Of a stretch of 64,000 nucleotides of DNA, positions 25,222 through 34,334 are shown in pieces (position 1 is the first letter of the stretch; the number at the start of each line of letters is the position of its first letter). The DNA is from Oceaniferula flava (GTDB taxonomy: Bacteria; Verrucomicrobiota; Verrucomicrobiia; Verrucomicrobiales; Akkermansiaceae): assembly GCF_016811075.1 (NCBI RefSeq), contig NZ_JAFBGL010000011.1, positions 1 to 64,000 of the forward strand. The letters run 5' to 3'. A program made the position numbers and the translations under genes. The notes beneath the pieces are model-generated. The model worked only from the letters and a program-made list of their open reading frames with translations, ran no database searches and was not told the DNA's origin.

Positions 25222-27237
25222 TCAAGGCTCCAGCTCCAAGGCATCGCCCTCCTTCGGCGCTCTGACAACGCGGTCGACCGTGTGTTTGGTCACCAGGTTG
25301 CCTTTCACAGCCCGACCTTTCAAGGCGAGCTCACCGAAGCTGAACAGGCGCGACAGGCTGCGAAGGCGGGGGACCGGCTTGAGGTGGACGAGCACGGTGT
25401 TCTCCTCACTCTCCTTCTCGGTATCGTGCACCGCGAGATAGAGCACGCGGGTGCCTTTGGTGCCCTTGGTGAGGTTGTATTCCTTGTCGCGGGTGACACC
25501 GCCGACTTTGAAGCGCTTGGCATAGACGGCGCCTTGGCGACCATCGCGGTAGATCATGGAGAAAATCTTCTCTTCCTCCTTGCGGAAAACGGCGATGTGC
25601 TGGAGGCGCTTGCCGACGAAGGCTTTGTCCGCGACCTTGGAAACGCGCATCACACCTTCGCCATCGATGGCGATGATGTCATCGATCTTGGAGCACTTCT
25701 CAACGCTCTCCTCCTTCTTCAATCCCCAGCCGGCAAAGCCGTCCTTGCGGTTGACGAAGAGCGTCTCGGTGGCGGCGACCACTTGCACGCGGTTGACCAC
25801 GCCGAACTCGGTGATCTCGGTGCGGCGCTCGCGGCCTTTGCCGTATTTCTTGATCAGGTTCTTGAAGTAGGCGATGGCGTAGCGTGTGAGCTGGGCGAGG
25901 TGTTTCTCGACCTCGGCGATATCGTCTTCGAGGCCCTTAATGATTTCGTCCGCCTTGAAGCTATCGAACTTGGAGATGCGTTTGATTTTGATCTCTGTTA
26001 GGCGCACGATATCTTCCTCGGTGACTTCGCGGTGCAGCAGTGCCTTGAAGGGATCCAGTCCCTTGTCGATGGCCTCGATCACGGCTTCCCAGGTTTCACA
26101 TTCCTCGATGTCGCGGTAGATGCGGTTCTCGATGAAAATGCGTTCCAGTGAGGAGAAGTGCCACTTTTCCTTGAGTTCGCCGAGTTTGATCTCGAGTTCG
26201 ATCTTAAGCAGCTCCTTGGTCTGGAAAGCGCTCTGCTTGAGGATCTCGGTGACGCCCATGAAACGTGGTTTGCCATCGAAAATGACGCAGGCGTTTGGTG
26301 AGATGGAGACTTCACAGTCGGTAAAGGCGTAGAGTGAATCACGCGAGGTCTCAGGGTCCACGCCGGCGGGCAGGTGGATCAGGATATCGGCCTCGGCGGC
26401 GGTGTTGTCCTCGATCTTGGAAATCTTGATCTTCCCCTTCTCATTGGCCGCCACGATGTTGTCCATCAGGCTGCCGGTGGTGACACCGAAGGGCACCTGG
26501 GTGATGCGGAGGATGCGTTTTTTCTCAATCTTGATTTCGGCGCGCACCCGGATCTTACCACCGCGCAGGCCGTCGTTGTAATTGCTGGCATCCATGATAC
26601 CGCCGGTGGGGAAATCCGGATAGAGCTCGAAGCTTTCCTTCCGCAGCGCGGAGATGCAGGCTTCTAACAACTCGATGAAGTTATGTGGCAGCATCTTGCA
26701 AGCGAGGCCCACGGCGATGCCTTCAACGCCCTGTGCTAACAGCAGCGGAAACTTCAGCGGCAGGGTGACGGGTTCCTTATTTCGTCCGTCGTAACTGCGG
26801 GTCCACTCGGTGGTCTTCGGGTTGAAGGCGACTTCGAGGGCGAAGGGTGTCAGGCGGGCTTCGATGTATCGTGGCGCGGCGGATTTATCACCTGTTAGAA
26901 CGTTGCCCCAGTTTCCCTGGGTATCGATGAGCAGTTCCTTCTGGCCGAGTTGCACCATGGCATCGCCGATGGAGGTATCGCCGTGCGGGTGATACTTCAT
27001 GGTGTTTCCCACCACGTTGGCCACCTTGTTATAGCGACCGTCCTCCAGCTCGCGCATGGAGTGTAAAATGCGGCGCTGCACCGGCTTCAGGCCATCACAG
27101 AGGTGGGGCACGGCGCGCTCCATGATCACGTAACTGGCGTAATCTATGAAATAGTCCTTGTACATCGTGCCCAGGCTTTGCTGCTCGCGGGCATCATCTC
27201 CAAACTCAGGGTCCGGGGTTAAATCTAGTTCATCCAT
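25222..27237 (-). CDS. parC: Type II DNA topoisomerase subunit A, ParC-like short form
   Basis: A 671-residue type IIA topoisomerase breakage-reunion subunit. DYASYVIMERAVPHLCDGLKPVQRRIL opens the winged-helix core. HPHGDTSIGDAM (83-94) is the quinolone-resistance region, with T88 where GyrA has Ser83 and D92 at the Asp87 position. The catalytic tyrosine is Y124 in APRYIEAR. The C-terminal region is shorter and less repetitive than in GyrA, as in short ParC-type proteins of Bacteroidetes. It should pass DNA segments and decatenate chromosomes with a ParE partner, which is not in the window. Confidence 0.88.
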   Translation of the reverse strand: MDELDLTPDPEFGDDAREQQSLGTMYKDYFIDYASYVIMERAVPHLCDGLKPVQRRILHSMRELEDGRYNKVANVVGNTMKYHPHGDTSIGDAMVQLGQKELLIDTQGNWGNVLTGDKSAAPRYIEARLTPFALEVAFNPKTTEWTRSYDGRNKEPVTLPLKFPLLLAQGVEGIAVGLACKMLPHNFIELLEACISALRKESFELYPDFPTGGIMDASNYNDGLRGGKIRVRAEIKIEKKRILRITQVPFGVTTGSLMDNIVAANEKGKIKISKIEDNTAAEADILIHLPAGVDPETSRDSLYAFTDCEVSISPNACVIFDGKPRFMGVTEILKQSAFQTKELLKIELEIKLGELKEKWHFSSLERIFIENRIYRDIEECETWEAVIEAIDKGLDPFKALLHREVTEEDIVRLTEIKIKRISKFDSFKADEIIKGLEDDIAEVEKHLAQLTRYAIAYFKNLIKKYGKGRERRTEITEFGVVNRVQVVAATETLFVNRKDGFAGWGLKKEESVEKCSKIDDIIAIDGEGVMRVSKVADKAFVGKRLQHIAVFRKEEEKIFSMIYRDGRQGAVYAKRFKVGGVTRDKEYNLTKGTKGTRVLYLAVHDTEKESEENTVLVHLKPVPRLRSLSRLFSFGELALKGRAVKGNLVTKHTVDRVVRAPKEGDALELEP

Positions 27238-27411
27238 GGGGAGAAAATCGTCAGAAAAAGGGTATCAGGGAGAGGGTGAAGGTATTTAAGCACCCTTAAA
27301 CACCGATGCAAGCCTGGAAGTCAGACTGACAGGCGAGGCCCAACGCAACCAGCCGCGCGAGCCTCTGTCGCCCAGCTCAAGCGATCTGTCATCGAGCCGT
27401 CCCCCGTGTGC

Positions 27412-28767
27412 CTAGCGAACGCCGGCTTTGAGTTCCTTGAAGCGTTTGCGCATTTCCACAAGCACCTGCTGATGCTCAGGATCATTCACCAGATCGTTCT
27501 CCTCGTGAGGATCTTTCTGGATGTTGAACAGCTGCTCAACGTCCTGCTCGGGCCAGTAGAAATACTTGTAGTCCTTGCGCACAAGAGCCTCCGAAGCGGG
27601 GATGAAGCTGGCTTTTTGCAGCGTGGGATGTTCGTAGAAAAACTCGCTGCGCCATGGCTCCTTGACTCCACCCAGGTAGAGCGGTGCGATGTCGCGCCCC
27701 TGCATCCCTTTCGGAGCGTCGATGCCGGCGGCGGAGAGGATAGTCGGAGCGAGATCGACATTCAGGGTAAACTCTTCGTTAGTCTCTCCATTTTTGCTGT
27801 CGGCCATACGTGGGTCATCGATGATCAGTGGCACGCGGATACTTTCCTGATGCGGATACCACTTATCAGCGAGACCGTGTTCGGCGTGGTAGTAGCCGTT
27901 GTCGGTGGTGAAAATCACCAGGGTGTTCTCGCGCAGGCCACGCTTCTCGAGCTCGGCCAGGATGCGGCCGCAGGTGGAATCGACCTCGGTGGCGAGACGG
28001 TAGTAATTTTTCATCATCGTCTGGAATTTCTCCGGCGTATCAAAGCGCCAGTGCCAGCGGTTGCGGCCTTCGTTTTTCTCGTTAAAGAACTTCGGAAGTC
28101 GGTTCCACGACTCCTCGGTGGCATTCACCGGAACCGGGATCTTCACGTCCTTGTAGAGCTCCATGCTCTCGGGCTGCGGCAGAAACTGCTTCGGGTGTCC
28201 GTCCTGGGCGTGGGTGGCGAAGAAGGCGACGGTGAGACAGAACGGTTTGTCGTCGGGCATCTTGTCGAAGAACTCCAGGGCATCGCGCTCGTTGCGTTGG
28301 GTGACGTGGATTTTCTCGCCGGTCTCGGTTTCATACCAGTGCTTGCCGTGGTAGAAGCGGGCAAAATCGTAGTGTTTCTTCGGATACGGGCCGTTGTGCC
28401 ATTTGCCGACGTGACCGAGGTAGTAGCCATTGTCTTTGAGCAGACCAGGGTAGGTTTCGTCCCAAGGTGTCTGGAAGGCTTTGAACCCCTTGCAGCCGTG
28501 GCGCGACATCCATTGGCCGGTGTAAATCGACGCCCGACTCACCCCGCAGATGGCGGTGGTGACGCAGTTCTGGGTGAAACGGTAACCCTGCCCGGCCAGA
28601 CGGTCGATGTTCGGCGTTTTCACCACCGGATTTCCTGCCACGCCCAAGGTGTCGTGGCGCCAATCGTCAGCGTAGAGCACGAGGATGTTGAGCGGTTTGT
28701 CAGCGGCTGAGCCGATCGCGCTGAGCGTCAGGGATGCGGCGAGTGTGAGTAAGATTGATTTCATCAT
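27412..28767 (-). CDS. Secreted sulfatase with unusual CGVSR active-site motif
   Basis: The 451-residue product has a signal peptide (about 1-22). Metal ligands are D34-D35 in LYADDWRHD. The formylglycine position is C74 in [19 protein letters not shown], but the third residue of the motif is valine where most sulfatases have proline or alanine. [17 protein letters not shown] and [18 protein letters not shown] follow the heparan/iduronate-sulfatase-like pattern. It probably desulfates glycans outside the cytoplasm. It is transcribed alone. Confidence 0.88.
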   Translation of the reverse strand: MMKSILLTLAASLTLSAIGSAADKPLNILVLYADDWRHDTLGVAGNPVVKTPNIDRLAGQGYRFTQNCVTTAICGVSRASIYTGQWMSRHGCKGFKAFQTPWDETYPGLLKDNGYYLGHVGKWHNGPYPKKHYDFARFYHGKHWYETETGEKIHVTQRNERDALEFFDKMPDDKPFCLTVAFFATHAQDGHPKQFLPQPESMELYKDVKIPVPVNATEESWNRLPKFFNEKNEGRNRWHWRFDTPEKFQTMMKNYYRLATEVDSTCGRILAELEKRGLRENTLVIFTTDNGYYHAEHGLADKWYPHQESIRVPLIIDDPRMADSKNGETNEEFTLNVDLAPTILSAAGIDAPKGMQGRDIAPLYLGGVKEPWRSEFFYEHPTLQKASFIPASEALVRKDYKYFYWPEQDVEQLFNIQKDPHEENDLVNDPEHQQVLVEMRKRFKELKAGVR

Positions 28768-28963
28768 GAGATGCTGGTGAATGAGGTGACGGATCGAGCG
28801 GAACCAGATGCCTGCCGAGATCGAGATTCCCGTGCCTCGGACGGCCCTTGTTTAGCTAGTCAACAAGCAGATTACGACTCCTCGCCTGCAAAGATTACAG
28901 GCTAATTTTAATCCCATCTCTCTTGGCTCTTGATTCTTCGTCGGTTCGTCCTAAAGAAAACCC

Positions 28964-29941
28964 ATGCGAATTCTCACCGGCCTTCAACCCAGCGGCAAGC
29001 TCCACATCGGCAATTACTTCGGCGCCATGCAGCCCGCGGTCCAACTTCAGGACCAGGGGGACGCCTTTTATTTCATCGCCGACTACCACGCCATGACCAC
29101 CATGGAAAATGCCGCCACCCATCGCGAGAACGTCAAGAACCTAGCGATCGACTTCCTCGCTTGCGGCCTGGATCCGGAAAAAGCCACCATCTTCCGCCAG
29201 TCCGATGTGCCGGAGGTGAACGAGCTCGCCTGGATCCTCTCCACCGTCTGCCCGATGGGCCTGCTCGAGCGCGCGCACTCTTACAAAGACAAAGTCGCCA
29301 AAGGCTTCGATGCCAACCACGCCCTGTTCGCCTATCCGGCGCTGATGGCCGCTGATATCCTGCTCTACGATGCCGAGCTGGTGCCGGTGGGCAAGGACCA
29401 GAAACAGCACCTCGAAATCACCCGCGACCTCGCCGGCAAGATCAACGATCGCTTTGGCGAAGGCACCCTCGTCGTCCCCGAAGTCCAGATCAAGGAGAAC
29501 ACCGCCGTGGTGCCCGGACTCGATGGTCAGAAGATGTCGAAAAGCTACCACAACACCCTGCCGATCTGCCCGCCGGACACCATGACCCAGAAGCAGGTGC
29601 GCAAGCTGGTGATGAAGGTGAAAACCGATTCCACTCCTGTCGAAGACCCCAAACCCACCGAAGGATCCATCGTGATCGACCTCTACAAACTCTTCGCGTC
29701 TGAAGCCGACGTGGAAAAAATGATCGCCGACCACCAAGCCGGCGGTATTGGCTACGGCGACTTCAAACAGCGCCTGTTCGATGCCTATTGGGAATACTTC
29801 GCGCCCATTCGTGCAAAACGTGCCGAGCTGGAAAATAACCTCGACTACGTCAACCAAGTCATCGCTCAAGGGGCGGAAAAAGCCCGTGCGGAGTCCACCA
29901 AGGTGCTCGACCGCGTGCGCAAGGCGGTGGGACTGCGCTAG
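28964..29941 (+). CDS. trpS: Tryptophanyl-tRNA synthetase
   Basis: A 325-residue class I aminoacyl-tRNA synthetase of normal bacterial TrpS length. The first signature is H14-I-G-N in GKLHIGNYFGAM and the second is K190-M-S-K-S194. GLQPSGKLHIGN at the N-terminus and DLAGKINDRFG in the middle are characteristic of TrpS. It charges tRNA-Trp in the cytoplasm. The following unknown gene begins 59 bases downstream. Confidence 0.95.
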   Translation: MRILTGLQPSGKLHIGNYFGAMQPAVQLQDQGDAFYFIADYHAMTTMENAATHRENVKNLAIDFLACGLDPEKATIFRQSDVPEVNELAWILSTVCPMGLLERAHSYKDKVAKGFDANHALFAYPALMAADILLYDAELVPVGKDQKQHLEITRDLAGKINDRFGEGTLVVPEVQIKENTAVVPGLDGQKMSKSYHNTLPICPPDTMTQKQVRKLVMKVKTDSTPVEDPKPTEGSIVIDLYKLFASEADVEKMIADHQAGGIGYGDFKQRLFDAYWEYFAPIRAKRAELENNLDYVNQVIAQGAEKARAESTKVLDRVRKAVGLR

Positions 29942-30000
29942 CGAGCGGCAAGCATCAGCCATTCCTCGACGCCTAAGCAAGCCATTCTCCCCCACCGGCT

Positions 30001-31743
30001 GTGAGCAAGTCATCCAAGAAAGATAAAAAAGGCTGCGGCCTGCTTGGCTTTGCCATCTTCTGGACGCTGTTCAGCTCCATCTTTCTGGTCCTCGGCATCA
30101 AGTCCACCTACGATGCCATCCATCGCAGCCAGTGGCCCGAGGTCGACTGCACGGTCACCCATTTTCGCGTCAGCACGCGGAGTAGCGACGATCCACCGTT
30201 CCAGCCGAAAGCCCGCTTCACTTACGAGTGGCAAGGCCAGAGCTACACCGGCGACCAAGTCTGGGCGAAAAAGAAGGGCGAGGAGGATTACGAAGACCTC
30301 GCCGAGCTGATCGAACAGCACCACGCAGGTGAGCTGGATCGCTGTTATGTCAATCCAGACGACCCCAGCGAAGCTGTTCTGTTAGCCAAAGGAGATGATC
30401 TTTGGGGCGGCATCATCTTTGCTCTGGTAGGTGGGCTTTTTGTCGCCATTGGGATCGGCCTGATCTTTACCGATCGCATGGCAAAGAAACAAGAAAGCGC
30501 CGCCCTATCGTCGAAAAAGACCAAGAACAATGACGCCCCCCTGACGATCCTGGTGCCTTTTTTCAGCCTCTTCGGACTGGCAGGTTTGGGGATCTTTTTC
30601 TTCCTCGTGGTCCCTTCCGCGAAGAAATACATCGATGCCCAAGGCTGGGTGGAAACACCGGCCAAAGTCATCTGGAGTCGTGTGCGCTCGCATAGCAGTG
30701 ACGATGGCACCACCTACAGCGTGGATATTTTTTACCGCTACAACTTTGATGGTCGGGTTTACAAATCGAACAACGAAGGCATCATGTCCGGCAGCTCCAG
30801 CAGTGGACGCTCGAGCAAGGCGGCCAAGGTTAAGGAACACCCGCCGGGGAAAGAAATTACCTGTTATGTGAACCCCGAGAAACCCTGGCAGGCGATGCTT
30901 TCGCGCGAGCTTGGTTGGTCGGCCCTCTTCGCCCTCTTTCCCCTCCCCTTCATTGCCGTCGGCGTGGGTGGCTTGTGGTATACCCTGCGCAAACATGCTC
31001 GGGAAAAGGGCGCCTCTAACCAGTCATCGCCCTACCGGAAAAAGAGCCGGAACATCCGCCACCGGGTCGCCCTCCGGGATGCGGGTGGTGCCGGTGAGAG
31101 TTCCGCAAGCCGCCCCGACCCGCTGACATTCAGCCCGGCGAGTAGTCGGCGAAAATCCTTCCTCGGCGTGCTCGTCTTTGCTCTCTTCTGGAACGGACTG
31201 GTTTCTGTCTTTGTCACCATTGCCGTCAAGTCCTGGCTGCGTGACGATCCTGAATGGTTCCTGACGATCTTCATCATCCCCTTTGTCTTGGTCGGCTTGG
31301 GAGCCTTGATTTACTGCTTCACGCGTTTCCTCGCGATGTTCAGCCCAGCCGCCTCACTCCTGCTCAAACCCGGCGCTGTGCCGCTGGGAGGTCAGGCCAC
31401 TGTCACCTGGAAACTCAAGGGCAACGCCGATCGCATTCAGCACTACGCCATCTACTTGGTGGGTGAGGAAGAGGCGCAGTATCAGCGAGGCACCGATACC
31501 GTGACCGCTCACGAAACCTTCTACGAAGAAGAATTGTTAGAAACCAAAGACCCGCGCAAGATTCGCCGCGGCACGGTGGAAATCGATCTTTCGAAGCAAC
31601 GCGACATCATGCCCAGTTGGAAGGGCGCTCACAACCGCATCAAGTGGTCGCTCCAAGTTCGCGGCAAGCTCTCACTCTGGCCAGACATCAAGGACCGCTA
31701 CGATATCGATGTCCTGCCGCTCGACATTTCAACCCCATCCTAA
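30001..31743 (+). CDS. DUF3592 membrane protein with C-terminal arrestin-like region
   Basis: The 580-residue product starts with GTG. It contains two DUF3592-like extracytoplasmic segments (WPEVDCTVTHFRVSTRS and GWVETPAKVIWSRVRSHS), each flanked by membrane helices at roughly 12-33, 135-153, 180-205 and 300-325. A second membrane pair lies near 375-400 and 412-440. The last 130 residues (LLLKPGAVPLGGQATVTWKLKG onward) look like a beta-sandwich of arrestin type. The next gene starts after one base and encodes a similar beta-sandwich, so the genes form an operon. Function is unknown. Confidence 0.75.
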   Translation: MSKSSKKDKKGCGLLGFAIFWTLFSSIFLVLGIKSTYDAIHRSQWPEVDCTVTHFRVSTRSSDDPPFQPKARFTYEWQGQSYTGDQVWAKKKGEEDYEDLAELIEQHHAGELDRCYVNPDDPSEAVLLAKGDDLWGGIIFALVGGLFVAIGIGLIFTDRMAKKQESAALSSKKTKNNDAPLTILVPFFSLFGLAGLGIFFFLVVPSAKKYIDAQGWVETPAKVIWSRVRSHSSDDGTTYSVDIFYRYNFDGRVYKSNNEGIMSGSSSSGRSSKAAKVKEHPPGKEITCYVNPEKPWQAMLSRELGWSALFALFPLPFIAVGVGGLWYTLRKHAREKGASNQSSPYRKKSRNIRHRVALRDAGGAGESSASRPDPLTFSPASSRRKSFLGVLVFALFWNGLVSVFVTIAVKSWLRDDPEWFLTIFIIPFVLVGLGALIYCFTRFLAMFSPAASLLLKPGAVPLGGQATVTWKLKGNADRIQHYAIYLVGEEEAQYQRGTDTVTAHETFYEEELLETKDPRKIRRGTVEIDLSKQRDIMPSWKGAHNRIKWSLQVRGKLSLWPDIKDRYDIDVLPLDISTPS

Positions 31744-31744
31744 C

Positions 31745-32173
31745 ATGCCAGCCGACATTACCATTGAGGTCGATTATCAGAACACCCAGTTCACCCCGGG
31801 TGATACCATATCCGGCAAGCTGCGCTGGCAGGCACCGCGCGGGGAAAATAAGATCGCACTCCGGCTGTTCTGGTTCACCTCCGGACGCGGCACCCAGGAA
31901 GTCGAGGTGATCGATGAGCTCAGCTGGTCTACCTCCCAAGGCTCCGCGAACTTCTCCTTCCCCCTCCCCCATGAACCCTACAGCTTTGCCGGCAGCCTGA
32001 TCGAGCTCACTTGGGCACTGGATGCGGTGTTTCTGCCATCCGAAGAGGCCTCCGAGCGCTTTGAGTTCGATCTCACCCCCGATGGTCAGAAGATCAGCCT
32101 GAGTCCGGTGCAGACTGCGAAGACGAAGGAGAAAAAGAACAAGTGGTTCAGCGTGACCAATAACCGTGCCTGA
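31745..32173 (+). CDS. Small arrestin/Spo0M-like beta-sandwich protein
   Basis: The ATG at 31745 gives 142 residues; codons further upstream overlap the DUF3592 gene. DITIEVDYQNTQFTPGDTISGKLRW resembles the first strands of arrestin-like or Spo0M-like folds, where a TPGDTI/SG turn is common. No signal peptide is visible, so it is probably cytoplasmic. It lies directly between the DUF3592 membrane protein and a P-loop protein gene that overlaps it by 8 bases. The assignment is a fold-level guess. Confidence 0.65.
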   Translation: MPADITIEVDYQNTQFTPGDTISGKLRWQAPRGENKIALRLFWFTSGRGTQEVEVIDELSWSTSQGSANFSFPLPHEPYSFAGSLIELTWALDAVFLPSEEASERFEFDLTPDGQKISLSPVQTAKTKEKKNKWFSVTNNRA

Positions 32174-32753
32174 TGCTGTGAATGCCCGCAGCAATCCATT
32201 TGCCACCGATCGCACAGAGCTGCTGCTCAGCTATCGGCCCGAATGGATAGGCACCACGAAAGAGGAGTTACTCGCCAAGTGGCAACAGCTCGATCAGCGG
32301 GCGACACTCACAGGTCGGCACGGCGCTGGAAAATCCACCCTGTTAGCATGGTTCCGGCAACATCTCCTGCAGCAAGGACAGCAAGTGATCCACCTCTTCC
32401 TCAACCGCCAATCCAAATCTTTCAGCGAGACCGATTGGCAGAAAATCCGAGAAGCCGCAGGCAAGTTCATTCTGCTCGATGGAGAAGAGCAACTCGGCTG
32501 GCGAGCGAGGCGGAGATTCTACCAGCTCGGCCAGGCGGCGGAGGGATTGTTAGTCACGCGGCATCGGCCAGGCCATTTACCGCAGCTCTGGGATCTGCAA
32601 CCAGACATCGCTGTGCTGCAACGTTGCATCCGCCGGGTTGCTCCTGATTACTACTCCGACGTGGAGCCTCATCTGCCCCAGTGGTGGCAAAAGCATCGGG
32701 GAAACATCCGCGACATCCTGCTGGAGTGCTACGATTTTCATCGCAGCCGGTAG
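32166..32753 (+). CDS. Small P-loop NTPase, unknown function
   Basis: The 195-residue product starts at a GTG overlapping the previous gene by 8 bases; a second GTG at 32178 is also possible. Walker A is GRHGAGKST in ATLTGRHGAGKSTLLAWF (about 53-61). FILLDGEEQLG near residue 100 looks like a Walker B strand, and LLVTRHRPGHLPQLWDL may hold a sensor segment. No ABC signature or known NTPase family motif is present. Translational coupling to the arrestin-like gene suggests a shared complex, perhaps at the membrane with the DUF3592 protein. Confidence 0.7.
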   Translation: MPDAVNARSNPFATDRTELLLSYRPEWIGTTKEELLAKWQQLDQRATLTGRHGAGKSTLLAWFRQHLLQQGQQVIHLFLNRQSKSFSETDWQKIREAAGKFILLDGEEQLGWRARRRFYQLGQAAEGLLVTRHRPGHLPQLWDLQPDIAVLQRCIRRVAPDYYSDVEPHLPQWWQKHRGNIRDILLECYDFHRSR

Positions 32754-32755
32754 AT

Positions 32756-33913
32756 CTAGCCCTCGGCCTTCTTCTCCTGCTTAATCAACCAGCAGAGCCC
32801 GATGACAAAGCCGACGACTCCGACACTTGCCGGAACGCCAAGAGTCAGCAGCTCACGGTAATCACGCGGCTTATCATTGATCTCGGCTTCTGAGGGCATT
32901 GCTGGCAAACTAGGCTCCTGCCATTCGCTCCAAAATTCAGTGTGAGTGTCCGGGTGCTGGCCCAAATCCAAGCGTTCCTTTATGTAGTCACGACGAGCAA
33001 GATTGCGTGCATCGGCCACCTTGCGTGCAGCGACATACCAGTCTTCCACTGGCTTTGTATTTCTTAACAGCACCCTGCCGGAGTCAGCCACGTGTTCGCG
33101 CACGTCTGGATCATAATGAATAGACTCCGCACCATTGGCTTTCAGTTCTTTCATACGCAGGTTGGCTAACAGCACCAGCGAGCTGTTCTCCCGCTGCATC
33201 AGGGCGCCCATCACGGCGGCGTGAACATCGAGGCTCCGCCAAGCGGCTCCCAGCCGAATCAGGCCAGTAAGACCCTCAACGGCCTTGTTAGGATCTGGTT
33301 CATCCAACATATCCAGTAAAGACACAGAGTCTCCAGAGCCCAGAAGCTTGGCCTGGTAGGCGGGCATTAACCACCGCACCGTTTTCAGCTGGTATTTTTC
33401 ACGTCCGAAGTGTGCGTCCGGATTCAGTTCGATTGCAGCAGCAATCAATTTCTCACCATGAGCAATATCGGTATAATCGGCCTCCCTTGCCTCGCGTCCC
33501 TGCTGGACCCAGCGGTGAATGTAGAAAGTTCCCAAGTTCGCAAGATAGCGATACTGATGAGTGTCCTTTTCCTCGCCCTCCGGCAATTGATCGATCTGCT
33601 GCTTCTTTTCAGCCATCACTGCAATCGCTTCATTACTTCGGTTCAAGCGATCGAGAGCTACGCCGGCATCATCGTAAAGGTCCAGCTTTTCAGGGTGCTT
33701 CCCAAGTTCCTCGCGGACGCGCTCGAGACGCATCTGGTAATATTCATCCGGGTAGCGATCGACCCAACCTACCAGCGTGTAAACCAGATCCATTTGCCCC
33801 TGGGCTTCGGTCGCCAAAGTGTCACGATCCCACAGGCAGGCGAGCATCATTGGACAAGCTGCGAGGAGCAGCAGAAGAAGACCAAGGCGTTTTTTAACGG
33901 AACCAAAAAACAT
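32756..33913 (-). CDS. TPR-like membrane-anchored or lipoprotein of unknown function
   Basis: The 385-residue product has an N-terminal hydrophobic segment with two possible lipoboxes (LLAAC and MMLAC). The middle region, including LDLYDDAGVALDRLNRSNEAIAVMAEKKQQ and ANLGTFYIHRW, looks like TPR repeats. A second hydrophobic helix near the C-terminus (VGVVGFVIGLCWLI) is followed by a short charged tail. It converges with the P-loop gene, with stops two bases apart. No enzymatic motif is seen. Confidence 0.65.
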   Translation of the reverse strand: MFFGSVKKRLGLLLLLLAACPMMLACLWDRDTLATEAQGQMDLVYTLVGWVDRYPDEYYQMRLERVREELGKHPEKLDLYDDAGVALDRLNRSNEAIAVMAEKKQQIDQLPEGEEKDTHQYRYLANLGTFYIHRWVQQGREAREADYTDIAHGEKLIAAAIELNPDAHFGREKYQLKTVRWLMPAYQAKLLGSGDSVSLLDMLDEPDPNKAVEGLTGLIRLGAAWRSLDVHAAVMGALMQRENSSLVLLANLRMKELKANGAESIHYDPDVREHVADSGRVLLRNTKPVEDWYVAARKVADARNLARRDYIKERLDLGQHPDTHTEFWSEWQEPSLPAMPSEAEINDKPRDYRELLTLGVPASVGVVGFVIGLCWLIKQEKKAEG

Positions 33914-34334
33914 ACCTTAGGACCGACTGCGAACGTTTCGTTCTTCTGAATTTACCTGTTTCATCATGGAGAATTTCGAATCGTCCGCTTCATTGGAGTT
34001 TTCGCGCGCGCCCGTGCCTACCGCCAGCTGCGGGCTGGCAGTCTGTGGGGCGATCACAAAAGCAACAAATTTCATTAGGAGGAATCTTATCACGTCATAA
34101 GTTCGAGTCAAATTCCGATCTCCCCCAAGTAATCCTCAAGCGATCTGCAGATCTTCATATTTATCATAAATATTCAAACAGCCTCTTCCATACTTCGAAA
34201 AATATGAAAACAACGAAACTTATCCAAGATTTCACAGAATAAACCCGCGACACATGGTGACAAAGCCGATGCCATGATGAATGAAATTGATCAGCTCATG
34301 ATTCGATTTCATCCATCTACATCTCCGAAAAACA
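33914..34334. other. Non-coding gap between TPR protein and histidine kinase genes
   Basis: Short open frames here have no convincing start or motif. One small hairpin, GCCAGC-TGCGG-GCTGGC, lies at 34023-34039. The region becomes A+T-rich toward the end of the kinase gene and probably holds the promoter of the leftward TPR gene. Confidence 0.4.

Noticed and set aside
34098-34115. AAGTTCGAGTCAAAT resembling a tRNA T-arm
   Set aside because: The flanking bases do not pair to form a T-stem, and no acceptor or anticodon stem is present.
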